Assembly (NCBI RefSeq): GCF_005938655.1
Contig: NZ_VCQT01000025.1
Span: 62,001-126,000 of the forward strand
DNA length: 64,000 nucleotides
DNA from: Alloalcanivorax gelatiniphagus
GTDB lineage: Bacteria; Pseudomonadota; Gammaproteobacteria; Pseudomonadales; Alcanivoracaceae
Direction of reading: 5' to 3'
Part shown: piece after piece, positions 23,671 through 32,687 of the stretch
Layout: every line of letters begins with the position of its first letter
How positions within the stretch are numbered: the stretch's first letter is position 1
Program-made: the position numbers and the translations under genes
The notes under the pieces: generated by a model
Seen by the model: the letters and a program-made list of their open reading frames with translations, nothing else
Databases searched by the model: none
What the model was told of the DNA's origin: nothing

Positions 23671-24837
23671 ATGAAACAGAAAGACATCGTCATCGCCGGC
23701 TACGCGGAAACGCCGGTGCTTTACAAAAGCGGGCGCAGTGCCTACGACTTCGCCGGCGAGGCCCTGGACAGCCTGCTTGAGCGCACCGGCATCGACAAGG
23801 ATCTGATCGACGGTCTGTCGGTGACCACCGCCCTCAGCGAAGCCTCCAATCCGTTCTATGCGGTCTATATGTGCGAAGCCCTCGGGCTAACGCCGACCTG
23901 GCTGAATCTGGGCGGCATGGGCGGCTGTTCCGCCACCGGTGGCGTGGCCCGCGCCATGTCGGCGATCCGCGATGGCAGTTGTGAAATCGCGCTGGTGCTG
24001 TCGGCGGACGCTCCGAGCACCGACTGGCGGGCTAACTACGGCGCCTTTCGCGGCGAATTCCAGGACCCGCCCGGTGTACAGGGCCCTCCGGCCACCTTCG
24101 GTCTGCTGATGAGCCGCTACGCCCATCAGTACGATCTGAAACCGGAGGCTCTGGGCAAAATCGCCATCACCCAGCGCGAGCACGCTCTGCACAATCCCAA
24201 TGCGCTGTCCAAGTTCAAGAAGCCGCTGAGCATGGACGATTATCTGGCGTCCCGGGTGATCGCCGATCCGCTGCGATTGCTGGACAGCGTGATGTTCTGC
24301 GACGGCGCCAATGCCTTCCTGGTGATGAGCGAGAAACGGGCCGAACAGCTGGGCCTCACCCGTGTCGCCTATCCGGTGGCCTACGCCGAGGTCACCAACG
24401 TCAATGGCAACCAGTCGACGCCGGACATCACCGAATCCGGGTTCGACCGCATCGGCCCGGCGCTACTGCGCAAGGCCGGCCTGACGCCGTCCGAGATCCG
24501 CATGTTCCAACCCTACGACGATTTCACCATCGCCATTCTGATGCAGCTGGAAGCGTTCGGCTTCTGCGCCAAGGGAGAAGCCTCCGACTTCGTGCTGCGT
24601 ACCGATCTGTCCCACCGGGGCGCCCTGCCCCTGAATACCGGCGGCGGGCAGATCTCCGCCGGCCAGCCGGGCCTCGCCAGCGGCGGCCTCAACCTGGCCG
24701 AAGCGGTGCGGCAACTGTTCGGGGAAGGCGGCGCCACCCAGGTGGACGATGCCCGCAATGCGCTGGTCACCGGCATCGGCGTCATCCCCTACGCCCGCAA
24801 CTGGGGCACCAGCTCCGCCATGATTCTGGAGGCCTGA
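23671..24837 (+). CDS. Thiolase-superfamily protein (SCP-2 thiolase/Ltp2-like)
   Basis: This 388-aa thiolase-fold protein has a candidate nucleophile region LGGMGGCSATGGVARAMSA and a C-terminal half with LPLNTGGGQISAGQPGLASG. Its very end reads GTSSAMILEA, lacking the CGG-type second cysteine motif of classical thiolases. This pattern belongs to SCP-2-thiolase-like proteins that act with a DUF35 partner. Such a partner is encoded three bases downstream. In actinobacterial steroid degradation the Ltp2/DUF35 pair performs a retro-aldol cleavage rather than thiolysis. Either activity is possible here. Confidence 0.8.
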   Translation: MKQKDIVIAGYAETPVLYKSGRSAYDFAGEALDSLLERTGIDKDLIDGLSVTTALSEASNPFYAVYMCEALGLTPTWLNLGGMGGCSATGGVARAMSAIRDGSCEIALVLSADAPSTDWRANYGAFRGEFQDPPGVQGPPATFGLLMSRYAHQYDLKPEALGKIAITQREHALHNPNALSKFKKPLSMDDYLASRVIADPLRLLDSVMFCDGANAFLVMSEKRAEQLGLTRVAYPVAYAEVTNVNGNQSTPDITESGFDRIGPALLRKAGLTPSEIRMFQPYDDFTIAILMQLEAFGFCAKGEASDFVLRTDLSHRGALPLNTGGGQISAGQPGLASGGLNLAEAVRQLFGEGGATQVDDARNALVTGIGVIPYARNWGTSSAMILEA

Positions 24838-24839
24838 CC

Positions 24840-25262
24840 ATGGACAGCAAACCGATGCAACGACCGACACCGCGCGCCAACGCCTACGTGGACACCCAAC
24901 CGTTCTGGGAAGCGACGCGGGACGGCCGGCTGATGATGCAGTACTGCACCGAAGCACAGCGCTTTCAGCATTACCCCCGCCCGGTGTCGATTTTCACCGG
25001 ACGCCGCACCCTGGAGTGGCGACCGGTCAAGGGCGACGGTGTGATTTACGCCTGCACCGTGGTGCGCATCCCCGGGCCGGGCCTGGACGGCAGGCTGCCG
25101 CTGTGCGTGGCCACCGTGGAGCTCGACGAGGGCGTGCGCCTGATCGCCAATATCGTCGACTGCGAGCCGCAAGAGCTGGCGATCGGCAAACCGGTTCATC
25201 TGGTCTGGGACGCCTTGTCCGACGGCCAGCCCTACCCCGCGTTCGCCCTGACCCGGGCCTGA
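24840..25262 (+). CDS. DUF35/OB-fold acyl-CoA-associated protein, degenerate zinc ribbon
   Basis: This 140-aa protein has the DUF35 layout: an N-terminal helix (DTQPFWEATRDGRLMMQYC), a rubredoxin-like knuckle, then an OB-fold (VIYACTVVRIPGPGLDGRLP and ATVELDEGVRLIANI). Most DUF35 proteins carry four knuckle cysteines. Here only the Cys of MQYCTEAQRFQHYPRP remains, so the zinc site is lost. DUF35 proteins normally bind and stabilise thiolase-like partners. It follows the thiolase-like gene after two bases, supporting a complex of the two. Confidence 0.8.
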   Translation: MDSKPMQRPTPRANAYVDTQPFWEATRDGRLMMQYCTEAQRFQHYPRPVSIFTGRRTLEWRPVKGDGVIYACTVVRIPGPGLDGRLPLCVATVELDEGVRLIANIVDCEPQELAIGKPVHLVWDALSDGQPYPAFALTRA

Positions 25263-25296
25263 TCCGGACCCCCTTATCTTGTCGGAGCACTGAATT

Positions 25297-26844
25297 ATGC
25301 GTCAGGACACCATCCTGCAGGCGCACGCCCGCCGCTCGCCGGAAAAAACCGCGGTGGTCATCGGCGGGCGGCGCGTTACCTACGGCGAGCTTTATCGCCA
25401 GGCCCGCGCGCTGGCACTGGGCATGCGCCAGCACGGCGCCGCCCCGGGCCAGCGGGTGCTGGTCTATCTGCCCAACGGCATCGAGTTCGTGCAGGCGGTG
25501 TTCGCCGCCTTCGCGGTGGGCGCGGTGGTGGTACCCGTCAACACCCGGATGACCGCCCAGGAGCTGGCTTACTTCATCGACGACAGCGAGCCGGTGCTGG
25601 TGTTGTTTCACGCCGACCAGGCCGCAGCCCTGGCGGCGCTTCGCCAGCGGCACACCGGGGTCGGATGGGTGGCGGTGGACGCGCCGGTGGACGGCTGCCT
25701 CAATTGGGTCGAACTGAACCGCGCCAACGACGAAACCCTGCCCGAGGTGCCGCTGAACGCCGAGGCCTGCATGATCATGTACACCTCGGGCACCACCGGG
25801 CGGCCGAAAGGGGCGCTGATCACCCACTCCAATCTGATTGTTCAGCATTGCTTTCTGAATGCCATCGAGTGGGGGCTGGACCGCGATGACCGTTTCCTGG
25901 TCACCACACCCCTGGCCCACCGCACCGGGCTGGCGCGCATGCTCAACGCACTGCTGCTGGGCGCCACACTGATCGTCATGGACCGCTTCGATCCCGCCGG
26001 CGCCATTGAGGCGATTGAGCGGGAACAGGTGACCGCGTTGGGAATGGTACCCACCATCTGCCGCATGCTGATGCCGCTGCTCGAGGAGCAGGCCGGTCGG
26101 TGTGGCAGCCTGCGCCACCTGATCGTCACCGGCGAGGCGTTCCCGGTGGACCTGAAACGCCGACTGATCGAGCTGCTGCCGGCGATCCGTCTGCACTCGT
26201 TCTTCGCCATGACCGAAGTGGGATCGGTCACCAGCCTGGAACACGATGAGCAGTTCTCCCACCCGGGCTCCGTGGGCCGGCCCACGCCCGGCGTGGAGGT
26301 CAAGCTGGTCAACGCCCAGGGGACGCAGGTGTCGGTGGGGGAAGTGGGCGAAATGCTGGTGCGCTCGGGCACCCCCGGGCGGTTCACCACCATGCAAGGC
26401 TACTTTAACCGCCCGGAGGAAAGCGCCGCCGCCCTCACCGACGGCTGGCTGCACACCGGCGACATGGCGCGCTTCGACACCGACGGCTACTTGTACATCG
26501 TCGACCGCAAAAAGGACATGGTGCTGTCCGGCGGCTTCAACATCTACACCAAGGAAGTGGAGCAGGCGCTGGTGGAGCACCCGGCGGTGGCCGACGCGGC
26601 GGTGATCGGCATTCCCGATGCGATCTTCGGCGAGGCGGTGGTGGCGTTCGTGGAGACGGTGCCCGGCCTCAGGGTCAGCGAGACGGAGCTGATCGAGCAC
26701 ACCCGTCAGCGTCTGGCCGGCTACAAGAAGCCCAAATATCTGTACTTCGTCGATGCCCTGCCACGTACCCCGCTGGGCAAGGTGCTCAAGCCGGTTTTGC
26801 GCGAGCGCGCGCTGGCGCAAGCCGCCGAGGCCCGACAGGCCTGA
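25297..26844 (+). CDS. AMP-forming acyl-CoA ligase
   Basis: This 515-aa ANL-superfamily enzyme has the P-loop MYTSGTTGRPKGALITH, the motif FFAMTEVGS, the hinge HTGDMARFDTDGYLYIVDRK and the C-terminal catalytic lysine in RTPLGKVLK. It resembles long/medium-chain and aryl-acyl-CoA synthetases. A weak GGAG precedes the ATG. Within the operon it likely activates the acid brought in by the ABC importer, for oxidation by the two acyl-CoA dehydrogenases downstream. It is a second ligase distinct from that at 10524. Confidence 0.9.
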   Translation: MRQDTILQAHARRSPEKTAVVIGGRRVTYGELYRQARALALGMRQHGAAPGQRVLVYLPNGIEFVQAVFAAFAVGAVVVPVNTRMTAQELAYFIDDSEPVLVLFHADQAAALAALRQRHTGVGWVAVDAPVDGCLNWVELNRANDETLPEVPLNAEACMIMYTSGTTGRPKGALITHSNLIVQHCFLNAIEWGLDRDDRFLVTTPLAHRTGLARMLNALLLGATLIVMDRFDPAGAIEAIEREQVTALGMVPTICRMLMPLLEEQAGRCGSLRHLIVTGEAFPVDLKRRLIELLPAIRLHSFFAMTEVGSVTSLEHDEQFSHPGSVGRPTPGVEVKLVNAQGTQVSVGEVGEMLVRSGTPGRFTTMQGYFNRPEESAAALTDGWLHTGDMARFDTDGYLYIVDRKKDMVLSGGFNIYTKEVEQALVEHPAVADAAVIGIPDAIFGEAVVAFVETVPGLRVSETELIEHTRQRLAGYKKPKYLYFVDALPRTPLGKVLKPVLRERALAQAAEARQA

Positions 26845-26883
26845 CGACCGTCATCGAGAAGCGACCCTTCCGAGAGCAAAAAT

Positions 26884-28044
26884 ATGCTGAGAGCAGAGAC
26901 CGAAGCACAAGCCCGCTGGCGCGCCGACATCGCCGCCTGGCTGGCCCATACCCTGCCCGATTCGTTGCGGCACCTTACCTTCCGTCCGCCGCCGGACCAG
27001 GCCATGGCCTGGTACCGCACCCTGGCCGCCCATGGCTGGATCGCGCCCCATTGGCCCCGGGAGCACGGCGGCTTGGGGGCCACGCCCGTGGAGCAAGTGA
27101 TTCTGATGGAGGAAATGGCGCGGGCCGGCGCCCCGGACCTGCCCACCCAGGGTCTGAACCATATCGGTCCGCTGCTGATGCACCGCGGCAGTGAGCAGCA
27201 ACGGGCCCGTCATCTTCCAGCGATCCTGAACGGTGACGTGATCTGGTGCCAGGGCTATTCGGAACCGGGCGCCGGCTCGGACCTGGCCAGCCTGCGCACC
27301 AAAGGCGAGCTGGACGGCGATACCCTGGTGATCAACGGTCACAAGATCTGGACCACCTGGGGCCACCACGCGGACTGGATGTTCGCGCTGATCCGCACCG
27401 GCAAGGGCCGCCGGCGCCAGGAAGGCATCACCTTCATACTTATCGACCTGGCCTCGCCGGGCATCACCCGCCGCCCGATCACCACCCTGGCCGGGGACGA
27501 CGAGCTGTGCGAGGTCTTTTTCGACGACGTGCGGGTGCCGGTGGATCAGGTGGTGGGCACCTTGAACCAGGGCTGGGCGGTGGCCACCGCCCTGCTGGAC
27601 GAGGAACGCCTGCGCCTGGGCTCGCCGGCACTGGCGTTGAAAGCGCTGACCCGGCTGCGTCACCTGGCCGCCTCGGCCGAACACCGCGAAACCGCCCGGG
27701 GCCCGCTGCGCGAGCGCATCGCCCGGGCCGAGGTCGAGACCGAGGCGGTGATCGCCGCCTACCTGGCCGCCGCCGAGGCGCTCGACGACGGCCGGCCGGC
27801 GGACTGCTCCAGCCTCAAGGTGCTGGCCACGGAGACCGTGCAGCGCACGCTCGACACTCTGCAGCGGCTGGCCGGCGCTTCGGCGGCGCTCCGCGATCCG
27901 CGCCGGGACGGCGCGCTGACCCTGGATTACAGCGAGATGTTTCTGCAATCCCATCGCCTCAGCATCTACGGCGGCACCAATGAAATCCAACGTACCCTGA
28001 TCGCGCAGAAGACTCTGAATCTGCCCACCGGAGCCCGCTCATGA
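26884..28044 (+). CDS. Acyl-CoA dehydrogenase, subunit/homologue 1
   Basis: This 386-aa flavoprotein has ACAD signatures: CQGYSEPGAGSDLASLRTKG (FAD and substrate contacts), WTTWGHHADWMFALIRT, and the C-terminal YGGTNEIQRTLIAQKTL. It resembles large subunits of heteromeric acyl-CoA dehydrogenases for bulky substrates. Its stop overlaps the start of a shorter second ACAD gene by four bases. That pairing is characteristic of alpha2beta2 enzymes in steroid and aromatic side-chain degradation. It would introduce the 2,3-double bond that the hydratase at 22871 uses. Confidence 0.9.
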   Translation: MLRAETEAQARWRADIAAWLAHTLPDSLRHLTFRPPPDQAMAWYRTLAAHGWIAPHWPREHGGLGATPVEQVILMEEMARAGAPDLPTQGLNHIGPLLMHRGSEQQRARHLPAILNGDVIWCQGYSEPGAGSDLASLRTKGELDGDTLVINGHKIWTTWGHHADWMFALIRTGKGRRRQEGITFILIDLASPGITRRPITTLAGDDELCEVFFDDVRVPVDQVVGTLNQGWAVATALLDEERLRLGSPALALKALTRLRHLAASAEHRETARGPLRERIARAEVETEAVIAAYLAAAEALDDGRPADCSSLKVLATETVQRTLDTLQRLAGASAALRDPRRDGALTLDYSEMFLQSHRLSIYGGTNEIQRTLIAQKTLNLPTGARS

Positions 28045-29096
28045 CCCACCGCCCCGATAGCGACTCCACCCTGGTGGCCGACAGCCTGCGCCAGTTCGCC
28101 GAACGCCACGGCGGCCTGGCCCGTGCACGAGACGCCAAGGACAACCCGCGCTTCCATGAAGATGCCGCCCAGCGGGCGCGCTTCGCCGAACCGGGCTGGT
28201 TCGGTATCGCCGTGGCCGAGGCGCGCGGCGGCGCCGGCATGGGCTGGCAGCAGACCTGCGCGCTGGCGGCCATGGCCGGCCACTATCTGCTGCCCGACCC
28301 GCTGATCGGCGCGGTGGCGTCGGCGCAGGCACTGTCCGCCTGCGGCGGCGAAAACGCCGACCGAGCCCTGACCGCCCTGCTGCGTGGAGACCGTAACGTG
28401 GTGCTGTTCCCGGAGCCGCTGGCGCCGCAGGAATCCTCGACCATCAACGACATTCCGGACTGCCCGCCGGGCAGCGAGCTGATGGTTCTGGTTGAGGATC
28501 AGGACGGCGCGCGCCTGGTGATGCTGTGCGAGCAGCAGGCCGGTATCCAGGCCACGCGCCAGAGCTGCGTGGACGGCGGCAGCCTCACCCGCCTGGTTCT
28601 GTCGCCGTCGGTATGGCGGGACGCGCCCCGGCTTGCCGAGGATGACGAGGCGCGGGCGGTCTTCGCCGATGGCCGCGATCTGCAGTGGCTGGCCCGGGCC
28701 GCTTACCTGAACGGCCTGGCCGGGGCGGCACTCGATATCACCCTCGACTATCTGCGCCTGCGCAACCAGTTCGGTCGTGCTCTGGGCACCTTCCAGGCGT
28801 TACAGCACCGGATGGCGACCTGCCACGTGGATCTGATCGCTGCCCGGGCACTGCTGACCGAAGCGTGCCTGGCACGGGGCACCGAGGGGCAGGCCGCCGC
28901 GGCGCGCGCCGCCGTGGCCCGGGCCGGCGCCGGCGCGCTGCGCATCACCGCCGAAGCCATTCAATGCCACGGTGCCATCGGCTTTTCCGACGAGCACGAT
29001 ATCGGCCTGTTCCGTCGCAAAGCCATGGCCATGGCGGCACCCGGTGGGGGCGAAACCGGGCATCTGCTCGAATACGCCCGGTTGGCTGAACGTTGA
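28041..29096 (+). CDS. Acyl-CoA dehydrogenase, shorter partner subunit
   Basis: This 351-aa ACAD-family protein has a shortened middle domain but keeps the C-terminal helical block: LRLRNQFGRALGTFQALQHR and IQCHGAIGFSDEHDIGLFRR. The N-terminal part is divergent. Short ACADs encoded immediately after a full-length one commonly form heterotetramers in which each supplies part of the active site. The gene is coupled by ATGA and ends the operon. A REP-like palindrome follows at 29122. Confidence 0.85.
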   Translation: MTHRPDSDSTLVADSLRQFAERHGGLARARDAKDNPRFHEDAAQRARFAEPGWFGIAVAEARGGAGMGWQQTCALAAMAGHYLLPDPLIGAVASAQALSACGGENADRALTALLRGDRNVVLFPEPLAPQESSTINDIPDCPPGSELMVLVEDQDGARLVMLCEQQAGIQATRQSCVDGGSLTRLVLSPSVWRDAPRLAEDDEARAVFADGRDLQWLARAAYLNGLAGAALDITLDYLRLRNQFGRALGTFQALQHRMATCHVDLIAARALLTEACLARGTEGQAAAARAAVARAGAGALRITAEAIQCHGAIGFSDEHDIGLFRRKAMAMAAPGGGETGHLLEYARLAER

Positions 29097-29121
29097 AGCC
29101 CATCCCGCTCCACGGAACACA

Positions 29122-29144
29122 GTAGGAGCGGCTTCAGCCGCGAT
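29122..29144. repeat. REP-like palindrome, single copy
   Basis: One copy of the 23-nt GTAGGAGCGG...CCGCGAT palindrome lies between the converging ACAD gene and the fatty-acid-hydroxylase-family gene, touching the latter's last base. It can form a stem-loop that might end transcription from both sides. Confidence 0.85.
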
Positions 29145-29935
29145 CACTCGCCCGCCGGTGCACCGCGCTCCGGTCTGGGTTTCTTCTGCGCATCCAGCTT
29201 GGCCTGAATCTCCGGCTTGCGGGCGTCATCGGACTGGCCGTTGAACAGGGTGCCGACCACGCTCTTGTTCAGGTCACTGGTGCCGAACAGGGCATCGCAG
29301 AGCGGGAAGGTGAGGTTGAAATTGTGGGTGTGCATGAAGTCCGGATTATGGTGCAGCACGTGCATGCGCCGCACCGTGTTCACCAGCGGCAAGCGGTCCA
29401 GAATCGGATGCTCCAGGTGCGAGGCGGTGTGCAGACCTTCGTACATCAGAAAGTAGGCGGCCATGGTCAGCACCGCGATGTAGCCGGCGTTGGCGGACCA
29501 CAGCATGCCCAGCAACAGGGCCGGCGGCACCGCCGCGCCGACGAACAGCACCGGCGCGAACGGCGGGAACAGCAGCGCCCGCCAGTCACGTTGACCGTGG
29601 TAATCCAGGGTGCGGTGGGAGAAGAACTGGTGGTGGGTGGCCACGTGGCGCTTGTAGGCGGACTTCAACAGGCTGCGCGGGCTGTGCAGCAGGTAGCGGT
29701 GCCCGGCCCATTCCGCCCAGTTGCCGAACACCAGCATGGGCACCACCACGCACAGCCATTCCGGCCAGGTGGTGTCATCCAGGCGGGTGGCGCAGAACAG
29801 AATCACACCAAAGGTGAACACCAGGGTGAACGCCAGGTGCATTTCGCCCCGGTACCAGGCGGGTGTGGCCGCCCGGTATTGCTCGCGAAAAGCATGGGAC
29901 TTTTCAACAATGACCTCTTCTCTACTGGGTTTCAT
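29144..29935 (-). CDS. Sterol desaturase/fatty acid hydroxylase superfamily membrane protein
   Basis: This 263-aa integral-membrane protein has about four helices and the histidine clusters of the di-iron fatty acid hydroxylase family: GHRYLLH, HVATHHQFFSH, HTASHLEH and HVLHHNPDFMHTHNF. These residues should bind two irons at the cytoplasmic face and activate oxygen for lipid hydroxylation or desaturation. The charged C-terminal tail is lysine- and proline-rich. It stands alone on the minus strand, separated from the SDR gene by 83 bases, and may or may not belong to the catabolic island. Confidence 0.87.
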   Translation of the reverse strand: MKPSREEVIVEKSHAFREQYRAATPAWYRGEMHLAFTLVFTFGVILFCATRLDDTTWPEWLCVVVPMLVFGNWAEWAGHRYLLHSPRSLLKSAYKRHVATHHQFFSHRTLDYHGQRDWRALLFPPFAPVLFVGAAVPPALLLGMLWSANAGYIAVLTMAAYFLMYEGLHTASHLEHPILDRLPLVNTVRRMHVLHHNPDFMHTHNFNLTFPLCDALFGTSDLNKSVVGTLFNGQSDDARKPEIQAKLDAQKKPRPERGAPAGE

Positions 29936-30018
29936 GGTCCGCTCCCATCGTGATTTGTTGGAATGCTTATTGATCTTATTGATGGCGGAGGTATGGAGGT
30001 GCCGGGGCCGGCGTGGGA

Positions 30019-30777
30019 TCAGTGCATCACCGAGCCGCCGTCCACCACCACGGTTTCGCCGGTCATGAAGGCGCTGTCGTCGGACGCCAGGAACAGCAGC
30101 GGGCCGATCAGGTCTTCCGGCATCTGGTCGCGCTTGAGGGCGCGGCTGGCCAGTACCGGCGCGGTCAGGGTGTCGCGCATGGCTTCGTTGGCAATCACCC
30201 CTTCGCTGAGCACCAGGCCGGGGGCCAGGGTATTCACGGCGATGCCGAACTCACCCAGCTCCCGGGCCAGACCCCGGGTCAGGGTCAGGATGGCGCCCTT
30301 GGAGGTGACGTAATGCAGCATGCCCGGCGTGCCCTTGAACGGCGTGCCGGAGGAGATATTGATGATGCGACCGTAATTCTGCGCCTTCATGATCGGAGCC
30401 ACGGCGCGGGCGCAGACAAAGGGGCCGCGCACGTTCACCGCCATCACCTTGTCCCACTCGTCCAGGTCGATCTGGTCGAACGGACGCATCTGCAGGGAGG
30501 CATAGATGGCGGCGTTGTTGACCAGCACATCGATGCGGCCAAACCGTTCCTTGACGGTTTCCGCCATGGTCCGGGCCTGGGCCTGATCGGTAACGTCGGT
30601 CCTGATGTACAGAGCCCGTTGCCCGCTCTCCTCGATCTCGGCGGCCACGGCACTGCCGTCGAGCACGTCGGCGATGGCCACGTCTGCGCCCTCCGCCGCC
30701 AGCGCCCGGGCATAGGCGGCGCCGATACCCTGGGCGCCACCGGTGACGATGACGACCTTGTTCTTCATGCGATTCAT
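30019..30777 (-). CDS. Short-chain dehydrogenase/reductase
   Basis: This classical SDR of about 252 aa has the cofactor loop VTGGAQGIG, an Asp after beta-2 (IADVLDGS) favouring NAD, the NNAA motif, and the catalytic Ser-Tyr-Lys set in NISSGTPFKGTPGMLHYVTSK. The C-terminal TGETVVVDGGSVMH is typical. AAGGAG seven bases before the ATG at 30777 fixes the start. It follows the TRAP permease genes on the same strand by 11 bases, so it probably oxidises or reduces a compound imported by that system. Confidence 0.9.
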   Translation of the reverse strand: MNRMKNKVVIVTGGAQGIGAAYARALAAEGADVAIADVLDGSAVAAEIEESGQRALYIRTDVTDQAQARTMAETVKERFGRIDVLVNNAAIYASLQMRPFDQIDLDEWDKVMAVNVRGPFVCARAVAPIMKAQNYGRIINISSGTPFKGTPGMLHYVTSKGAILTLTRGLARELGEFGIAVNTLAPGLVLSEGVIANEAMRDTLTAPVLASRALKRDQMPEDLIGPLLFLASDDSAFMTGETVVVDGGSVMH

Positions 30778-30788
30778 AGCAGTTCTCC

Positions 30789-32048
30789 TTATAGGAAGGC
30801 GGTGACCAGATCGGGCATCCAGGTGATCAGCAGCAGTACCAGCACCGTCACCAGCAGGAACGGCAGCAGCGCCTTGATAATGTCGCCGGGTTTGCAGCCG
30901 GTGACCCGGGAAGCCACATAAAGGGCGGCACCCACCGGCGGCGTCAGCAGCCCCAGGGTCAGGTTGATGCACATCAGCACGCCCAGGTGATAGGGGTTGA
31001 TGCCGTACACGGACTGCGCCACCGGCAGCACGATGGGCACCAGCAGAATCAGGGCGGCAATGCCGTCCAGTACCATGCCCACCATCAACAGCAGGCCCAT
31101 CAACAGCAGCAGGTAGACGAATGGGTCGGAGGTCATGCTTTGCATCAGCGCGCCCAGTGCTTGTGGCAGCTGTTCGTAGATGATGACCCAGCCGAACACC
31201 GCCGCCGCCGCCACCAGGGCCAGCACCACGCCACTGTTGATGCCGACGCGCAGCAGCATCTCGCCCATGCGCTCGGTCTTCATCTCACCGTGGGCGAAGC
31301 GGCCCACCAGCACCGCCATGGCGGCGCCCACGGCGGCGGCCTCGGTGGGCGTGGCCAGGCCGCCGACGATGCTGCCGATCATCACCACCGGCACGCTCAG
31401 GGAGGGAATGCTGGCCACCACGTTGTGCAGGGCCTGGCGCAGGGTGAGACGTTCGTTTCTCGGGTATTCATGGATAAAGCCGAGCAACGCGATCACCAGA
31501 ATAAAGCCCGCCGCCATCAGCAGGCCCGGAACGATGCCGGCGATAAACAGGTCGCCGATGGAGATCTGCGCCAGCACACCGAAGATCACGAACAGCATGG
31601 ACGGTGGTATCACCGGCGCCAGCAAGGCACCGGCGGCGGTGGTGGCGGTGGCGAAGCTGCGGTCGTAGCCCTTGCGATGCATCTCCGGCACCATCACCTG
31701 GGACATCACCGCCACCTGGGCGTTGGCGGAACCGACGATGGAAGCCAGCATCATATTGGCTAGGATATTGATGTACGCCAGGCCGCCACGAATTGAGCCG
31801 AGAAACACCGAGGCGAAGGCCACCAGGCGGCGGGTCAACCCGCCTTCGTTCATCAATTCGCCCACCAGCATGAACAGAGGAATGGCCAGCAGGCCGTACT
31901 GGCTGAGCCCGCCGAAGAACTGCTGCGGATAGGACAGAAACAACACCGCGTTGTCACTGCTGACGATGTAGGCCATGGCACTGACCGCCAGCACCAGCGC
32001 GATGGGAACGCCGATAAAGAGCAGAACGAGAAAGATAACGGCTACCAT
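30789..32048 (-). CDS. dctM: TRAP transporter large permease (DctM)
   Basis: This 419-aa protein has about 12 membrane segments and hallmark DctM motifs: GSANAQVAVMSQVMVPEM, ATTAAGALLAPVIPPS, and GLATPTEAAAVGAAMAVLVG. NLTLGLLTPPVGAALYVASR repeats the pattern near the C-terminus. It forms the ion-coupled channel with the DctQ subunit encoded four bases upstream. It is unrelated in organisation to the fused TAXI permease at 14225, so the island has two TRAP systems. Confidence 0.93.
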   Translation of the reverse strand: MVAVIFLVLLFIGVPIALVLAVSAMAYIVSSDNAVLFLSYPQQFFGGLSQYGLLAIPLFMLVGELMNEGGLTRRLVAFASVFLGSIRGGLAYINILANMMLASIVGSANAQVAVMSQVMVPEMHRKGYDRSFATATTAAGALLAPVIPPSMLFVIFGVLAQISIGDLFIAGIVPGLLMAAGFILVIALLGFIHEYPRNERLTLRQALHNVVASIPSLSVPVVMIGSIVGGLATPTEAAAVGAAMAVLVGRFAHGEMKTERMGEMLLRVGINSGVVLALVAAAAVFGWVIIYEQLPQALGALMQSMTSDPFVYLLLLMGLLLMVGMVLDGIAALILLVPIVLPVAQSVYGINPYHLGVLMCINLTLGLLTPPVGAALYVASRVTGCKPGDIIKALLPFLLVTVLVLLLITWMPDLVTAFL

Positions 32049-32052
32049 GGGT

Positions 32053-32622
32053 TTACTCCGCCAACGGCCGTGGTTCGGGCTGATCGACGAAGTCGGCGCC
32101 CGGGGTCCGGCAGGTACGCAACAGGTTGGCCAGCGCGTGCACGCTACTGGTCACCGACACCACCGGCAGGATCAGCCAGAACCAGAACTTGGGCACGCCC
32201 AGGGTTTCGGTGGGCTCCTGATAGATGTAGTTGAAGCTGTCGGCGGCGAAGGTTTCGATATTGAAGTCGCTGTTGATCAGCAGCAGCGGATTGAACCAGC
32301 GATAGCAGAGCACGATCAGCGCCAGGCAGAAGCCCAGCACCACCAGATCGGACAGCACCTGCAGCGTCTTGCGCGCGGTGGGCGGTACCGCGCCGGTGAC
32401 CAGCGTCACCGCCACCGCGTCGCGGCTCTTCAGCGTGATGCTCAGCCCCAGCATGGCCAGCCACACCATCATCAACACCGCCAACTCGTCGAGCCAGAAG
32501 ATCGGTGTCTTGAAGAAGCGACCAAACACATTCACCAGAATCATGATCGGCAGGGCGACCACAAGAAGACGGACGGCAGCGCGTTCGACGCGCGCCAGGC
32601 CGTTGCTCAACGCCTGAATCAT
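32053..32622 (-). CDS. dctQ: TRAP transporter small permease (DctQ)
   Basis: This 189-aa protein has four hydrophobic segments in the DctQ pattern. It includes IFWLDELAVLMMVWLAMLG, where the W-x-x-E element is typical, and the DAVAVTLVTG segment. It supports assembly of DctM and contacts the binding protein. It lies between dctP and dctM on the minus strand. A strong stem-loop separates it from dctP. Confidence 0.88.
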   Translation of the reverse strand: MIQALSNGLARVERAAVRLLVVALPIMILVNVFGRFFKTPIFWLDELAVLMMVWLAMLGLSITLKSRDAVAVTLVTGAVPPTARKTLQVLSDLVVLGFCLALIVLCYRWFNPLLLINSDFNIETFAADSFNYIYQEPTETLGVPKFWFWLILPVVSVTSSVHALANLLRTCRTPGADFVDQPEPRPLAE

Positions 32623-32657
32623 AGTGGCGGTTTCCTGACGGCGGAGGGTTCAGGGAA

Positions 32658-32680
32658 CGGGCCGCCGGATCGGCGGCCCG
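32658..32680 (-). terminator. Intercistronic stem-loop between dctP and dctQ
   Basis: CGGGCCGCCG and CGGCGGCCCG form a perfect 10-bp stem with a 3-base loop, between the dctP stop and the dctQ start. There is no U-tract, so it is more likely an mRNA-stabilising or partial-attenuation hairpin that lets the binding protein be made in excess over the permease. Confidence 0.6.
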
Positions 32681-32687
32681 CGTGGGC

